A stretch of 64,000 nucleotides of DNA from an uncultured Clostridia bacterium (GTDB taxonomy: Bacteria; Bacillota; Clostridia; Christensenellales; Borkfalkiaceae): NCBI GenBank assembly GCA_947589385.1, contig CANPZW010000001.1, positions 97,804-161,803 on the forward strand, given 5' to 3'. The position numbers and the translations under genes were made by a program. This document shows, in pieces, positions 23,718 to 34,067 of this stretch (its first letter is position 1; every line of letters starts with the position of its first letter). Under the pieces are notes generated by a model. That model was not told where the DNA came from and did no database searches. It saw only the letters and a list, made by a program, of their open reading frames with translations.

Positions 23718-25145
23718 ATGTATTTGAGAACAAAAAAAATGCCCTTCGACAGTATGCACGAGGAGTGCGGCGTGTTCGGGGTATATTCGCAGGAGAACCG
23801 TAAAGTTGCAAACACTGTCTATTACGGGCTTTACGCTTTGCAACACAGGGGTCAGGAAAGCGCGGGTATTGCCGTCGCCTTTGCCGATAAGATAAGCTAT
23901 CACAAGGGTATGGGACTTGCCGCGGACGTCTTTGCAAACGGCGTCCTCGACGAAATGCCCGAGGGCGACATAGCGGTGGGGCACGTGCGCTATTCCACTA
24001 CGGGTTCAAGCCAGCTTTTAAACGCGCAGCCCGTAGTGTTTGCGGGGAAGTGCGGCAAAATGGCTGTCGTTCATAACGGTAATCTGATAAATACAAAGCA
24101 GCTCCGCGAAGAGATGATTGCGCAGAACGCCGTTTTCCAGACGACGATAGACTCGGAAGTCATAGCTATTATGATAAACAGCCTTTCGGACGGCGATATC
24201 CTTACGGGCGTAAAAAGGGCTTGTGCAAAACTCAAAGGCTCGTATGCGCTGGTTATCATGACTTTGGATAAGCTGATTGCCGTGCGCGACCCATTCGGAA
24301 TACGTCCCCTTTGCATAGGCACGACGGAAAGCGACGTGATTTTCGCCAGCGAAACATGCGCGCTCGACGCAGTAAGCGCAAACTTTCTGCGCGACGTAAA
24401 GCCGGGTGAAATTGTCGTCGCCGATTCGGAAGGGATTCATTCCTATTTTATGGAAAATATACCCGAAAGGGCGCAGATGTGCATTTTCGAATACGTCTAT
24501 TTCGCCCGCCACGACTCTATTTTGGACGGTTACAGCGTGTATGAGGCGCGCAAAGAGGCGGGAAAACTCCTTGCAAGGCATTATCCCGTGGAAGCAGATT
24601 TGGTTTCGGGCGTACCCGATTCGGCAAACGTCGCGGCGCGCGGATATTCCGAGGAGAGCGGGATACCTTTCGTGGAGGCGCTTGCAAAGAACAGGTATGT
24701 GGGCAGGACTTTTATCCAGCCCGACCAACGCCAGAGGGAGAACAGTTTAAACGTAAAAATGAACGCTCTGCGGGCAAATATCCGCGACAAACGCGTAATA
24801 ATCATAGACGACTCTATCGTGCGCGGCACAACCATGAGGAAAATAATAAAAATGTTGCGCGACGCGGGCGCGAAAGAGGTTCATATAAGAATCTGTTCGC
24901 CCATAATCAAGCATCCTTGCCATCTCGGCATTGACATTCAGACCTATTCACAGCTTATAGGCGCGTACAGGAACGAAAAGCAAATATGCGAAAGTCTAGG
25001 CGCGGACAGCGTACGCTATCTTACCATTGACCAGCTTTTGCAGACGTGCGAGGGGGCTCATACGGGCTTCTGCCTCGGCTGTTTCAACGGGGAATATCCC
25101 TATCCGCTCGATGAATACGAAACGGATAAACTTAAATTAGAATAA
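23718..25145 (+). CDS. purF: Amidophosphoribosyltransferase, Fe-S type
   Basis: Catalyses the first committed step, PRPP to phosphoribosylamine. 475 residues. The N-terminal glutaminase has Cys17 in HEECGVFGVYS; the 16 residues before it would be the removed propeptide, as in B. subtilis PurF. The PRTase motif VIIIDDSIVRGTT is present. Cysteines at about 393 and 401 (CSPIIKHPC) and the pair C452/C455 (FCLGC) fit the ligands of the [4Fe-4S] cluster that makes this class oxygen-sensitive. An alternative start is ATG 23739; neither has a strong ribosome binding site. Confidence 0.96.
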   Translation: MYLRTKKMPFDSMHEECGVFGVYSQENRKVANTVYYGLYALQHRGQESAGIAVAFADKISYHKGMGLAADVFANGVLDEMPEGDIAVGHVRYSTTGSSQLLNAQPVVFAGKCGKMAVVHNGNLINTKQLREEMIAQNAVFQTTIDSEVIAIMINSLSDGDILTGVKRACAKLKGSYALVIMTLDKLIAVRDPFGIRPLCIGTTESDVIFASETCALDAVSANFLRDVKPGEIVVADSEGIHSYFMENIPERAQMCIFEYVYFARHDSILDGYSVYEARKEAGKLLARHYPVEADLVSGVPDSANVAARGYSEESGIPFVEALAKNRYVGRTFIQPDQRQRENSLNVKMNALRANIRDKRVIIIDDSIVRGTTMRKIIKMLRDAGAKEVHIRICSPIIKHPCHLGIDIQTYSQLIGAYRNEKQICESLGADSVRYLTIDQLLQTCEGAHTGFCLGCFNGEYPYPLDEYETDKLKLE

Positions 25146-25161
25146 AAATCGGAGGACAAAA

Positions 25162-26181
25162 ATGGCAATTTCGTATAAGGACAGCGGAGTTGACGTGGAG
25201 AGAGGTTACGAAGCCGTAAGGCTTATGAAAGAACACGTAAAATCTACATATACGGAGGGAGTTTTGGGCGATATCGGTTCGTTTGGCGGCTTCTTCCAAA
25301 TGCCCAAGGGCATGAAAGAGCCCGTGCTTGTCGCGGGAACGGACGGCGTAGGCACAAAATTGAAATACGCGATAGTTTCGGGCAAATACGATACGATAGG
25401 CATAGACGCCGTGGCAATGTGCGTGAACGATATAGTATGCCAGGGCGCGAAACCTTTGTTTTTCCTTGATTATTACGCTTCCGGCAGTCTTGACCCGCAG
25501 AAAGTTGCGGACGTTGTTTCGGGCGTCGCAGAGGGTTGCAGACAGGCGGGCGCGGCGCTTATCGGCGGCGAAACAGCCGAAATGCCGGGCTTTTATCCCG
25601 GGGGTGACTTCGACGTGGCGGGCTTCGCCGTGGGAGTTGTCGATAAAAAACAGATTATCAACGGAAGTAAAATAAAGTCCGGCGACGTGCTTATCGGCAT
25701 TAAGTCGAGCGGGATACATTCCAACGGCTATTCGCTTGTCAGAAAACTTTGGGGCGAGGACGCGGAAGACCTTAAAAAATACGACGCGGAACTCGGCGCG
25801 TCGCCCTTTGACGTGCTTTTAACTCCCACGAAAATCTACGTTAAGAGCATACTTGCCTTAATTGAAAAGGTGAAAGTGAAGGGAATAGCCCATATTACGG
25901 GCGGCGGCTTTATAGAAAATATTCCGCGCATATTCCCCGAAGGTATAGGGTGCAGTATAGATACCAAATCCTACGAAGTGCCCCGCATTTTCCAGCTTAT
26001 GGTTAAAAAGGCAAAAATCACAAAACAGCAGGCGTACAATACCTTTAACATGGGTATAGGAATGGTCGTCTGCGTAGCCAAAAAGGACGTAGAGGCGGCT
26101 ATCGCCCAGCTTGAAAGCACGGGCGAGGAATGTGTGATTCTCGGCAAAACGGTAAAGGGCAGCGGAGTTAAGCTTAAATGA
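25162..26181 (+). CDS. purM: Phosphoribosylformylglycinamidine cyclo-ligase (AIR synthetase)
   Basis: 339 residues with SYKDSGVDVERGYEAV at the N-terminus, GTDGVGTKLKYA, IGGETAEMPGFY and the IAHITGGGFIENIPR motif. It closes the imidazole ring, giving AIR. GGAGGAC lies before the ATG, and the 3' end overlaps purN by 4 bases. Confidence 0.97.
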   Translation: MAISYKDSGVDVERGYEAVRLMKEHVKSTYTEGVLGDIGSFGGFFQMPKGMKEPVLVAGTDGVGTKLKYAIVSGKYDTIGIDAVAMCVNDIVCQGAKPLFFLDYYASGSLDPQKVADVVSGVAEGCRQAGAALIGGETAEMPGFYPGGDFDVAGFAVGVVDKKQIINGSKIKSGDVLIGIKSSGIHSNGYSLVRKLWGEDAEDLKKYDAELGASPFDVLLTPTKIYVKSILALIEKVKVKGIAHITGGGFIENIPRIFPEGIGCSIDTKSYEVPRIFQLMVKKAKITKQQAYNTFNMGIGMVVCVAKKDVEAAIAQLESTGEECVILGKTVKGSGVKLK

Positions 26182-26792
26182 AAAAAATAGCCGTGTTTGC
26201 CTCGGGCGGCGGCACAGATTTTCAATCGGTTATCGACGCCAACAAAAAAGAACATTTTTGCGAAATCGCCTTACTCGTCGCTTCGAAAGAGGGTATAGGC
26301 GCGATAGACAGGGCAAAAATTAACGGAATAGACGCAAGGGTATTCGATAAAAAAGACTATCCCGACGCGGAAAAACTGTACGGCGCGCTTTCTGCGGTTT
26401 TAAAGGAACTCAAAATAGATTATATCGTGCTTGCGGGCTGGCTGAAAATCATTCCCGAAAGCTTTATAAAGGCGTTCAGGGACAGAATTATAAATATTCA
26501 TCCGTCGCTTATTCCTGCGTTCTGCGGGGCGGGTTATTACGGCTTGAAAGTGCATGAAGCGGTTATAGATTGCGGCGTAAAAATTTCGGGCTGTACGGTG
26601 CATTTCGTTGACGAAGTTCCCGACGGCGGCGCAATAATCGCCCAGACGGCAGTAAAGGTCGAGGACGGCGACACGCCCGAAATTTTGCAAAAAAGGATAC
26701 TCAGAGAAGAACATAAGCTTTTGCCGTTCTGCGTGAAAAAACTTTGCGAAGGCAAAGTAGAAAAACAAGGAAGAAAGGTGACGATAAAATAA
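26178..26792 (+). CDS. purN: Phosphoribosylglycinamide formyltransferase (GART)
   Basis: Folate-dependent transfer of formyl to GAR. 204 residues. N-terminal nucleotide fold VFASGGGTDFQSV, catalytic region INIHPSLIPAF (Asn, His) and the conserved Asp in HFVDEVPDGG. The ATG overlaps the purM stop. Usual length and context. Confidence 0.96.
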   Translation: MKKIAVFASGGGTDFQSVIDANKKEHFCEIALLVASKEGIGAIDRAKINGIDARVFDKKDYPDAEKLYGALSAVLKELKIDYIVLAGWLKIIPESFIKAFRDRIINIHPSLIPAFCGAGYYGLKVHEAVIDCGVKISGCTVHFVDEVPDGGAIIAQTAVKVEDGDTPEILQKRILREEHKLLPFCVKKLCEGKVEKQGRKVTIK

Positions 26793-26813
26793 ATACTTGG
26801 GAGGATACAGGAT

Positions 26814-28433
26814 ATGATTATGAAAAAACGCGCGCTTGTAAGCGTTTCGGACAAGTCCGGCGTAGTGGAATTTTGCAAAGGTCTGGTTGAAAACGGATTT
26901 GAAATAATCTCCACGGGCGGCACCGCAAAAGCTTTGAAAGAGGCGGGGCTTGACGTTATAGGGATATCCGAATTGACGGGTTTTCCCGAATGCCTCGACG
27001 GCAGAGTTAAAACTTTGCACCCTGCGGTACACGCGGGACTTCTTGCTATGCGTTCCAATCCCGAGCATATGGCGCAGCTTGAAAAGTTGAATATAAATAC
27101 TATCGATATAGTCTGCGTAAACCTGTATCCATTCAAGGCGACGCTTGAAAAGGGAGCGGATTTTGCGGAATGTATAGAAAATATAGATATCGGCGGTCCT
27201 ACGATGATAAGGGCGGCGGCGAAGAACTATCAAGACGTCGCCGTTATCGTTGACCCCAAAGATTACGGCAGGGTGTTAGCCGAACTGAAAGCTGGCGGTG
27301 TTACGCTTGAAACCAAAAAATATCTGCAATATAAGGTTTTTGCCCATACGGCGGTTTACGACAGCCTTATTTCCAATTATCTCGCTTCCCAACTCGGAAT
27401 AACTTTCCCCGAGCAGGTAACTTTCGCTTATGAAAAAGCGCAGGATTTGCGTTACGGCGAAAATCCCCAGCAGCAGGCTGTTTTCTATAAGGAGCAGTTC
27501 GTCCGCCGCGGCTCGATTTCTTCGGCAGAGCAGCTTTGGGGCAAGGAACTCTCCTATAACAATATAAACGACGCCAACGGCGCGCTCGAACTTTTGAAAG
27601 AATTTAGCGGCGTTCCCGCGGTCGTGGCATGCAAGCATGCGAATCCCTGCGGAGTAGGCACGGGCTCGACAGTCTGCGAAGCCTATTTGCGCGCATACAA
27701 TTCAGACCCTGTTTCCGTTTTCGGCGGAATACTCGCCGTCAACGGCACGGTCGATAAAGATACGGCTGCCGAAATCAATAAGATATTCATCGAGATAGTA
27801 ATCGCTTCTGATTTTACCCGCGAGGCGCTGGAAATACTCGAAAGCAAGAAAAATATCAGGCTTTTGAAAATCAAAGATATATGCGCAAAACGCGAAAAAT
27901 CGGCTTACGACATGAAAAAGGTCTATGGCGGGCTTCTCGTTCAGCAATATGACGAAAGTCTTCTGCGCGGCGAAGATATGAATTTGTTTAAAAACAAAGC
28001 TTCGGTAGAGGAAATAACCGCGCCTTCTGGTAAAAAACGCAAGTCCTACGGTTTGGGCGTGGTCACCGACCGCGCGCCCACCGCGGAGGAAACGGAAGCA
28101 CTCCTATTTAATTGGAAAGTGGTCAAGCACACAAAATCCAACGCAATCGTAATAGGCAAGGCGGGCAGGACGACGGGCATAGGAATGGGTCAGACTAACC
28201 GCATTTGGGCGGCAAGGCAGGCAATCGAGCACGCGGGAGCGGAGGCGAAGGGCTCAGTAATGGCTTCCGACGCGTTTTTCCCTTTCCCTGACTGCGTGGA
28301 GGAGTGCGTGAAAGCGGGAATAACCGCAATTATCCAGCCCGGCGGTTCAATTCAGGACGAAGCTTCGGTTGAAGCCTGCAACGCCGCAGGAATAGCCATG
28401 GTATTTGTGGGCGACAGGCATTTCAAGCATTAA
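26814..28433 (+). CDS. purH: Bifunctional AICAR formyltransferase / IMP cyclohydrolase
   Basis: Last two steps to IMP. 539 residues. The N-terminal MGS-like IMP cyclohydrolase domain (about 1-200) carries [34 protein letters not shown] and NLYPF. The AICAR transformylase domain carries the catalytic [11 protein letters not shown] and the [11 protein letters not shown] and SDAFFPFPD blocks. Two adjacent starts, ATG 26814 and ATG 26820, follow GGGAGGA; the first was kept. Confidence 0.97.
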   Translation: MIMKKRALVSVSDKSGVVEFCKGLVENGFEIISTGGTAKALKEAGLDVIGISELTGFPECLDGRVKTLHPAVHAGLLAMRSNPEHMAQLEKLNINTIDIVCVNLYPFKATLEKGADFAECIENIDIGGPTMIRAAAKNYQDVAVIVDPKDYGRVLAELKAGGVTLETKKYLQYKVFAHTAVYDSLISNYLASQLGITFPEQVTFAYEKAQDLRYGENPQQQAVFYKEQFVRRGSISSAEQLWGKELSYNNINDANGALELLKEFSGVPAVVACKHANPCGVGTGSTVCEAYLRAYNSDPVSVFGGILAVNGTVDKDTAAEINKIFIEIVIASDFTREALEILESKKNIRLLKIKDICAKREKSAYDMKKVYGGLLVQQYDESLLRGEDMNLFKNKASVEEITAPSGKKRKSYGLGVVTDRAPTAEETEALLFNWKVVKHTKSNAIVIGKAGRTTGIGMGQTNRIWAARQAIEHAGAEAKGSVMASDAFFPFPDCVEECVKAGITAIIQPGGSIQDEASVEACNAAGIAMVFVGDRHFKH

Positions 28434-28494
28434 ATCGGGCGTAAGTTTTGATATTTATTTATACGCACCGAAGAATATTTATAAGGTTTTAGAT

Positions 28495-29775
28495 ATGAAC
28501 GTACTTGTCATAGGCAACGGCGGACGTGAACACGCCATTTTGCTTGCGTTGAAAAAAAGTCCGAAAGTAGATAAATTATATTGCATGAAAGGTAATGCGG
28601 GAACGGCGCAGATTGCCGAAAACGTTGACGTCGATTATATGAATATCGACGCCGTGAAAAATTTTGCCGCCGCGCACCCCGAAATCGACTATTATGTAGT
28701 CACCCCCGACGACCCTTTGGCGCTGGGGCTGGTTGACGCGCTCGAAGCTATGGGCAAACGCTGTTTCGGTCCTGACAAAAGGGCGGCTATAATAGAGTCG
28801 AGCAAGGCGTACGCCAAGGGGCTTATGAAAAAGTACAATATTCCCACGGCGGAATACGAAATTTTCGACAGCTACGACAAGGCGCTTGAATACGTAAGAA
28901 AAAAGGGCGCGCCGATAGTTTTAAAAGCGGACGGGCTCGCCCTCGGCAAAGGCGTGCTGGTCTGCGAAACGCTTAAACAGGCGGAAGAGGGTCTGAAAGA
29001 AATTATGCTGGACAAGACTTTCGGCGCGGCAGGCAACGTTGTTGTCGTAGAAGAGTGCATGAAAGGTCTTAAATATACGCCGGGCGAAGAGGTTTCCGTA
29101 CTTGCTTTCACGGACGGCAAAACCATTGTTCCCATGATAACGGCATGCGACCACAAGCGCGCCCAGGACGGCGACAAGGGCTTGAATACGGGAGGCATGG
29201 GCACATTTTCACCCTGTCCTTTCTGGACGGAAGAGTTGGAAGAGGAAGTCCTCGAAAAAATAATGATTCCCACAATGAACGCATTAAATGCGGAGGGCAG
29301 GACGTTTAAGGGCTGCCTGTACTTCGGGCTTATGCGCACAGATAAGGGGATGAAAGTAGTGGAATACAATTCGCGCTTCGGCGACCCCGAAACGCAAGTC
29401 GTCCTGCCAATGCTTAAAACGGATTTGATGGAGATTTTCGATGCCGTCACCGACGGGCGTTTGGCTGATATCAAAATCGAGTGGGACAGCGGCGCGTGCG
29501 TATGCGTGGTACTTGCAAGCGGCGGATATCCTTTAAGCTATAAAAAGGGCAAGGAAATCACCATAGGCGACATCGGCGGTTGCACGTTGGTTCATGCGGG
29601 CACGGCGGTAAAAGACGGCAAACTGGTAACCAACGGCGGCAGGGTTCTCGGCGTAGTCGCAAAGGGCGAAACCATAGAGGCCGCCCGCAACAAGGCGTAT
29701 GCGGCGGCGGAAAACATAAAATGGGAAAATATGTACTACCGCAAGGACATTGGTATTAAATACCGCGAAGGGTAA
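28495..29775 (+). CDS. purD: Phosphoribosylamine--glycine ligase (GARS)
   Basis: 426 residues from ATG 28495, chosen because MNVLVIGNGGREHAI is the conserved N-terminus and AAGG precedes it; the longer open frame into purH is spurious. ATP-grasp fold with VLKADGLALGKGVLVC, EECMKG..PGEEVSVLAFTDG and EYNSRFGDPETQVVLP. It ligates glycine to phosphoribosylamine. Two bases separate it from purL. Confidence 0.97.
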   Translation: MNVLVIGNGGREHAILLALKKSPKVDKLYCMKGNAGTAQIAENVDVDYMNIDAVKNFAAAHPEIDYYVVTPDDPLALGLVDALEAMGKRCFGPDKRAAIIESSKAYAKGLMKKYNIPTAEYEIFDSYDKALEYVRKKGAPIVLKADGLALGKGVLVCETLKQAEEGLKEIMLDKTFGAAGNVVVVEECMKGLKYTPGEEVSVLAFTDGKTIVPMITACDHKRAQDGDKGLNTGGMGTFSPCPFWTEELEEEVLEKIMIPTMNALNAEGRTFKGCLYFGLMRTDKGMKVVEYNSRFGDPETQVVLPMLKTDLMEIFDAVTDGRLADIKIEWDSGACVCVVLASGGYPLSYKKGKEITIGDIGGCTLVHAGTAVKDGKLVTNGGRVLGVVAKGETIEAARNKAYAAAENIKWENMYYRKDIGIKYREG

Positions 29776-29777
29776 TT

Positions 29778-32700
29778 ATGATTTACAGAATTTTTGTCGA
29801 AAAAAAGGATAATTTACAGGCGAAGCAAATAGCTTCGGATATCCGCAACCTTCTGAAAATTTCGGCGGAGGACGTACGCCGCCTTATAAGGTACGACGTC
29901 GAAGGCATAACCGAAAAAGAATTTAAAGACGCCGTGCCTTGCGTCTTTTCGGAACCGCCCGTAGATAACGTTTATTTCGGTGAAGTTAGTTTTCCCGAAG
30001 ATTATAAAGTTTTTGCAACGGCATTTCTTACGGGGCAGTACGACCAGCGCGCGGACAGCGCGGCGCAGTGCGTGCAGCTTCTGACGCAAAAGGAGCGCCC
30101 CATTATCAAATGCGCTAATATTTATGCCGTAAAGGGCGTAACCGACGAACAGCTTGAAAGAATAAAAAAACACCTCATAAATCCCGTCGAAAGCGAAGAA
30201 GTTTCGCTTGAAAAACCTTCGTCTCTCGCGCACGAGGCGGTGGAAGCCCCCGACGTAAAGGAAGTTGAAGGCTTTTTAGACTTCGACGACGAAAAAATTA
30301 AGGAATATCACGCCCAAACGGGGCTTGCGATGTCCGTGGAAGATTTGATTTTCGTGCGGGACTACTTCAAAAAAGAAAAACGCAACCCTACGGAAACGGA
30401 AATAAAAGTTATCGACACATATTGGTCGGACCATTGCCGCCATACGACATTTTCCACGGAAATCAAGAATATCGAAATTTGCGGTAACAACGGCAAGGTG
30501 AAGGAAGCACTTGCGCTCTATGAAAATTTATTCAAAGAGCTGTATAAAAATCGCCCCGAAAAATATCCGTGCCTTATGGATATTGCCACAATCGCGGTCA
30601 AAAAACTAAAAAAAGAGGGCAAGCTTGACAATCTCGACGAATCGGACGAAATAAATGCCTGCTCGATAAAAATCGACGCCGTGTTGGACGGTAAGCCCGA
30701 AAAATACACGGTTATGTTCAAAAACGAAACGCACAACCACCCCACGGAGATAGAGCCTTTCGGCGGCGCGGCGACCTGCCTCGGCGGCGCAATCCGCGAC
30801 CCGCTTTCGGGCAGGACGTACGTGTTGCAATCTATGAGGGTAACGGGTTGCGCAGACCCCACAGAGCCCATTGAAAATACTTTAAAAGGCAAACTCCCGC
30901 AAAGAGTCATAACCAAGACGGCGGCAGCCGGCTTCTCCTCATACGGCAACCAGATAGGGCTTGCCACGGGTCAGGTAGAGGAGGTCTATCATCCCGGATA
31001 TAAGGCTAAAAGACTTGAAACGGGCTTCGTCGTCGGCGGCGCGAAGTCGGATATGATTTACCGCAAAAAGCCCGAAAAAGGGGACGTTATAATACTTCTC
31101 GGCGGCGAAACGGGGCGCGACGGCTGCGGCGGCGCCACGGGTTCGTCAAAGGCGCACGACGTTAAATCGGTGCAGACCTGCGGGGCGGAAGTTCAGAAAG
31201 GCAACGCTTTAACGGAGCGCAAGCTTCAAAGACTGTTTTTGAACAAAGCCGCGACGACCATGATAAAAAAATGCAACGACTTCGGCGCCGGCGGCGTGTC
31301 CGTTGCAATAGGCGAACTTGCCGACGGGCTGGAAATCATGCTCGACAGGGTTCCCAAAAAATATGAAGGGCTTTCGGGCACCGAACTTGCTATTTCCGAG
31401 TCGCAGGAGAGAATGGCAGTGGTCGTATCCGCAGCCGACGCGGATAAATTCATAGCGCTTGCCGCGGAGGAGAACCTTGCGGCAACCCCCGTTGCGGTAG
31501 TTACGGACGACAGAAGAATGAAAATGTATCACCGCGGCAGGGCGATTGTTGATATTTCGCGCGATTTTTTGGATACGAACGGCGTTAAACAGACAACGGA
31601 CGCGCAGATAAACGAAAATATCACGACGTTTTTCGGTTCTCCCGCACATAAATCTTTTGACGTAGCCGCGCGCGAAACGCTTTCACAGCTAAACGTGTGC
31701 TCCAAAAAAGGGCTTGCGGAAATGTTCGATTCGACCATAGGCGCGAAGTCGGTATATATGCCTTTCGGCGGAAAGTATCAGCTAACCCCCGTAATCGCAA
31801 TGGCGGCCAAGCTTATCGGCGGCGAAACGGACGACTGCACGGTATCAGCGTACGGCTATAACCCCGAACTTATGTCAACTTCGCCTTTTACGGGCGCAAT
31901 ATATTCTATTGTGGCTTCCGTTTCCAAGATAGTGGCGGCGGGCGCGAAATACGAGGATATCCGCCTTTCGTTGCAGGAATTTTTCATGCGTCTGCGCGAA
32001 GATAAAAAGCGCTGGGGCGTTCCGCTTTCGGCGTTGCTGGGCGCTCTTTACGCGCAAATAGGGCTCGGACTGGGCGCTATCGGCGGCAAGGACAGCATGA
32101 GCGGCACTTTTGAAGATATCGACGTTCCGCCCACCCTGATTTCATTTGCGTTAGCTCCGTCCAAGGCTTCCGCGCTTATCACCAACACGCTTAAAACAAA
32201 CGGCACAAGGCTGTACTTTTTGCCTGCCGAAAAAGACGAAAATTTCGTTCCCGACTTCGGATATCTGAAAAAGCTCTATACGGAAGTAAATAAAAACATA
32301 GAAAGCGGCAACGTTAAATTTGCGACTGTCGTGGAAAAGGGCGGAATCTTTTCCGCCGTCGCCAAATCTTGCTTCGGCAACGGTTTGGGATTTGAATTTA
32401 CGGCGGATTACGATACGATTTTTTCCGAACATTACGGCGAAATAATAATTTCGGCTGAAAATATCCAAAACCTTAACGGCGTCAAAGCCGTCGAAATAGG
32501 CAAAACCGCAGAGGGAGACTTTGTTCTCGGCGGTGAAAAAATCTCTTACAAAGACGCGCTTTCGGCTTATACGGGAAGGTTAAACGACGTATTTCCCGCA
32601 ACCGCGCCCGCAGAGGGGGAAGTTCCCGACTGCGATTTCAAAGGGGCAAAATATTCGGGCATTTCTGTCAAAAAGGCGAAGCCGCGCGTATTTATACCCG

Positions 32701-33476
32701 CTTTTCCGGGCACTAACTGCGAGCTGGATACCGCCCGCGCTTTCAAAAACGCGGGTGCAGAAACACAGATTCTCGTTATCAAGAACCGCACGCCCGCAGA
32801 TATCGAGGAGAGCGTGCGCGCAATTATAAGGGAAATAGACCGCTGTAACATTATCGCTTTCCCGGGCGGATTTTCCGGCGGGGACGAACCCGACGGCTCG
32901 GGTAAATTCATCGCCACGACCTTTAAAAATCCCGCCGTTTCGGAGAGAATTATGGAGCTTTTGAATAACCGCGGCGGGCTTGTTTTGGGAATATGCAACG
33001 GTTTTCAGGCGCTCATTAAGCTGGGACTTGTACCCTACGGGAAGGTGTGCCCGCTCACGGAAAATTCGCCTACGCTTACATATAATAATATTTCAAGGCA
33101 CGTTTCTACGATTGTAAATATCCGCGTGGCTTCAACCGTCAGCCCCTGGCTTTCGGCTTGCAAGGTGGGCGAAGTTTATTCTGTGCCCGTATCTCACGGC
33201 GAGGGTAAAATCGTAGCGCCGCTTGCGGAGCTTGAAAAAATGCGTAAAAACGGGCAGATTGCGACCCAATACGTGGATTTGCAGGGCAGAACGACTATGG
33301 AAAGCCCCTATAATCCAAACGGCGGCATGTGGGCGATAGAGGGAATAACTTCGCCCGACGGCAGGGTTTTCGGCAAAATGGGGCACGCCGAGAGAACGGG
33401 CGAAAATCTCTATAAAAACTTCGACGGAAATTTCGATATGAAAATTTTCGAAAGCGGAGTTAAGTTCTTTAAATAG
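29778..33476 (+). CDS. purL: Phosphoribosylformylglycinamidine synthase, single-chain (PurS-PurL-PurQ fused)
   Basis: 1232 residues making FGAM from FGAR, glutamine and ATP. The N-terminal PurS-like part (about 1-150) is followed by the AIRS-fold synthetase core with DTYWSDHCRHTTF, FKNETHNHPTEIEPFGGAATCLGG and GGKDSMSGTF. The C-terminal glutaminase (about 968-1232) carries IPAFPGTNCE, FPGGFSGGDEPDGSG and the nucleophile Cys1073 in LGICNGFQALIK. This large form is the rule in Clostridia and Bacteroidetes-type genomes; separate purS/purQ genes are not expected. Ends the pur operon; purB is not present. Confidence 0.97.
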   Translation: MIYRIFVEKKDNLQAKQIASDIRNLLKISAEDVRRLIRYDVEGITEKEFKDAVPCVFSEPPVDNVYFGEVSFPEDYKVFATAFLTGQYDQRADSAAQCVQLLTQKERPIIKCANIYAVKGVTDEQLERIKKHLINPVESEEVSLEKPSSLAHEAVEAPDVKEVEGFLDFDDEKIKEYHAQTGLAMSVEDLIFVRDYFKKEKRNPTETEIKVIDTYWSDHCRHTTFSTEIKNIEICGNNGKVKEALALYENLFKELYKNRPEKYPCLMDIATIAVKKLKKEGKLDNLDESDEINACSIKIDAVLDGKPEKYTVMFKNETHNHPTEIEPFGGAATCLGGAIRDPLSGRTYVLQSMRVTGCADPTEPIENTLKGKLPQRVITKTAAAGFSSYGNQIGLATGQVEEVYHPGYKAKRLETGFVVGGAKSDMIYRKKPEKGDVIILLGGETGRDGCGGATGSSKAHDVKSVQTCGAEVQKGNALTERKLQRLFLNKAATTMIKKCNDFGAGGVSVAIGELADGLEIMLDRVPKKYEGLSGTELAISESQERMAVVVSAADADKFIALAAEENLAATPVAVVTDDRRMKMYHRGRAIVDISRDFLDTNGVKQTTDAQINENITTFFGSPAHKSFDVAARETLSQLNVCSKKGLAEMFDSTIGAKSVYMPFGGKYQLTPVIAMAAKLIGGETDDCTVSAYGYNPELMSTSPFTGAIYSIVASVSKIVAAGAKYEDIRLSLQEFFMRLREDKKRWGVPLSALLGALYAQIGLGLGAIGGKDSMSGTFEDIDVPPTLISFALAPSKASALITNTLKTNGTRLYFLPAEKDENFVPDFGYLKKLYTEVNKNIESGNVKFATVVEKGGIFSAVAKSCFGNGLGFEFTADYDTIFSEHYGEIIISAENIQNLNGVKAVEIGKTAEGDFVLGGEKISYKDALSAYTGRLNDVFPATAPAEGEVPDCDFKGAKYSGISVKKAKPRVFIPAFPGTNCELDTARAFKNAGAETQILVIKNRTPADIEESVRAIIREIDRCNIIAFPGGFSGGDEPDGSGKFIATTFKNPAVSERIMELLNNRGGLVLGICNGFQALIKLGLVPYGKVCPLTENSPTLTYNNISRHVSTIVNIRVASTVSPWLSACKVGEVYSVPVSHGEGKIVAPLAELEKMRKNGQIATQYVDLQGRTTMESPYNPNGGMWAIEGITSPDGRVFGKMGHAERTGENLYKNFDGNFDMKIFESGVKFFK

Positions 33477-33503
33477 GTTTGCGGCGTACGTTTATCCAAA
33501 CGC

Positions 33504-33532
33504 TTTACAAACCGCATATTTTGCGGTATAAT
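33504..33532 (+). promoter_or_regulatory. Sigma-A promoter of nrdR with a palindrome in its spacer
   Basis: TTTACA at 33504-33509, 17 bases, TATAAT at 33527-33532. The spacer contains ACCGCA-TATTT-TGCGGT (33511-33527), an inverted repeat that could be an operator or a weak purL terminator. Confidence 0.75.
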
Positions 33533-33563
33533 ATAATAAATTACACAATATAAGGTGACAATT

Positions 33564-34022
33564 ATGAAATGTATGTTTTGCGGCTGTGAGGACAGCAAAG
33601 TTATCGACAGCCGCTCGGCAGACGAGGGAAGAACAATCCGCAGGCGTCGCGAATGTATAGCTTGCGGCAAACGCTTTACGACTTACGAAACAATCGAAGA
33701 CACACCCGTACTCGTCATAAAAGCAAGCGGTTCGCGGCAGGCTTTCGACCCGCAGAAAATCAAAAACGGCATTATAAAATCCTGTGAAAAGCGCCCCGTT
33801 TCCCTAACAAAGATTGACGATATGGTTTCGGCGGTCACCAAAAAGATTTATAATTCTATGGAGCAGGAAATATCTTCCAAAACTATCGGCGAGCTTGTAA
33901 TGGAGGAGCTGAAAAAGGTAGATGAAGTCGCCTATGTCCGTTACGCAAGCGTCTATCGTTCGTTCAAAGATATTCCGAGCTTTATGGAAGAGTTGCAAAA
34001 GTTGATGGAAAATAAAAAATAA
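33564..34022 (+). CDS. nrdR: Transcriptional repressor NrdR
   Basis: 152 residues. An N-terminal zinc ribbon (CMFCGCEDSKVIDSR with ECIACGKRFTTYE) is followed by an ATP-cone domain (VLVIKASGSRQAFDPQKI). NrdR senses dATP/ATP and represses ribonucleotide reductase genes. ATG 33564 with AAGGTGAC was chosen over the GTG at 33555, which is part of that ribosome binding site. No reductase gene is in the window. Confidence 0.95.
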   Translation: MKCMFCGCEDSKVIDSRSADEGRTIRRRRECIACGKRFTTYETIEDTPVLVIKASGSRQAFDPQKIKNGIIKSCEKRPVSLTKIDDMVSAVTKKIYNSMEQEISSKTIGELVMEELKKVDEVAYVRYASVYRSFKDIPSFMEELQKLMENKK

Positions 34023-34029
34023 ACTTGCG

Positions 34030-34064
34030 GCAGACAGTGAAATTCACTGTCTGCAATTCTTAAA
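34030..34064 (+). terminator. Hairpin between nrdR and ispG
   Basis: An 11-bp stem GCAGACAGTGA/TCACTGTCTGC (34030-34040 with 34044-34054) followed by AATTCTTAAAA. It ends 13 bases before the ispG ATG, so ispG depends on read-through or a promoter I cannot see. Confidence 0.65.
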
Positions 34065-34067
34065 AAT

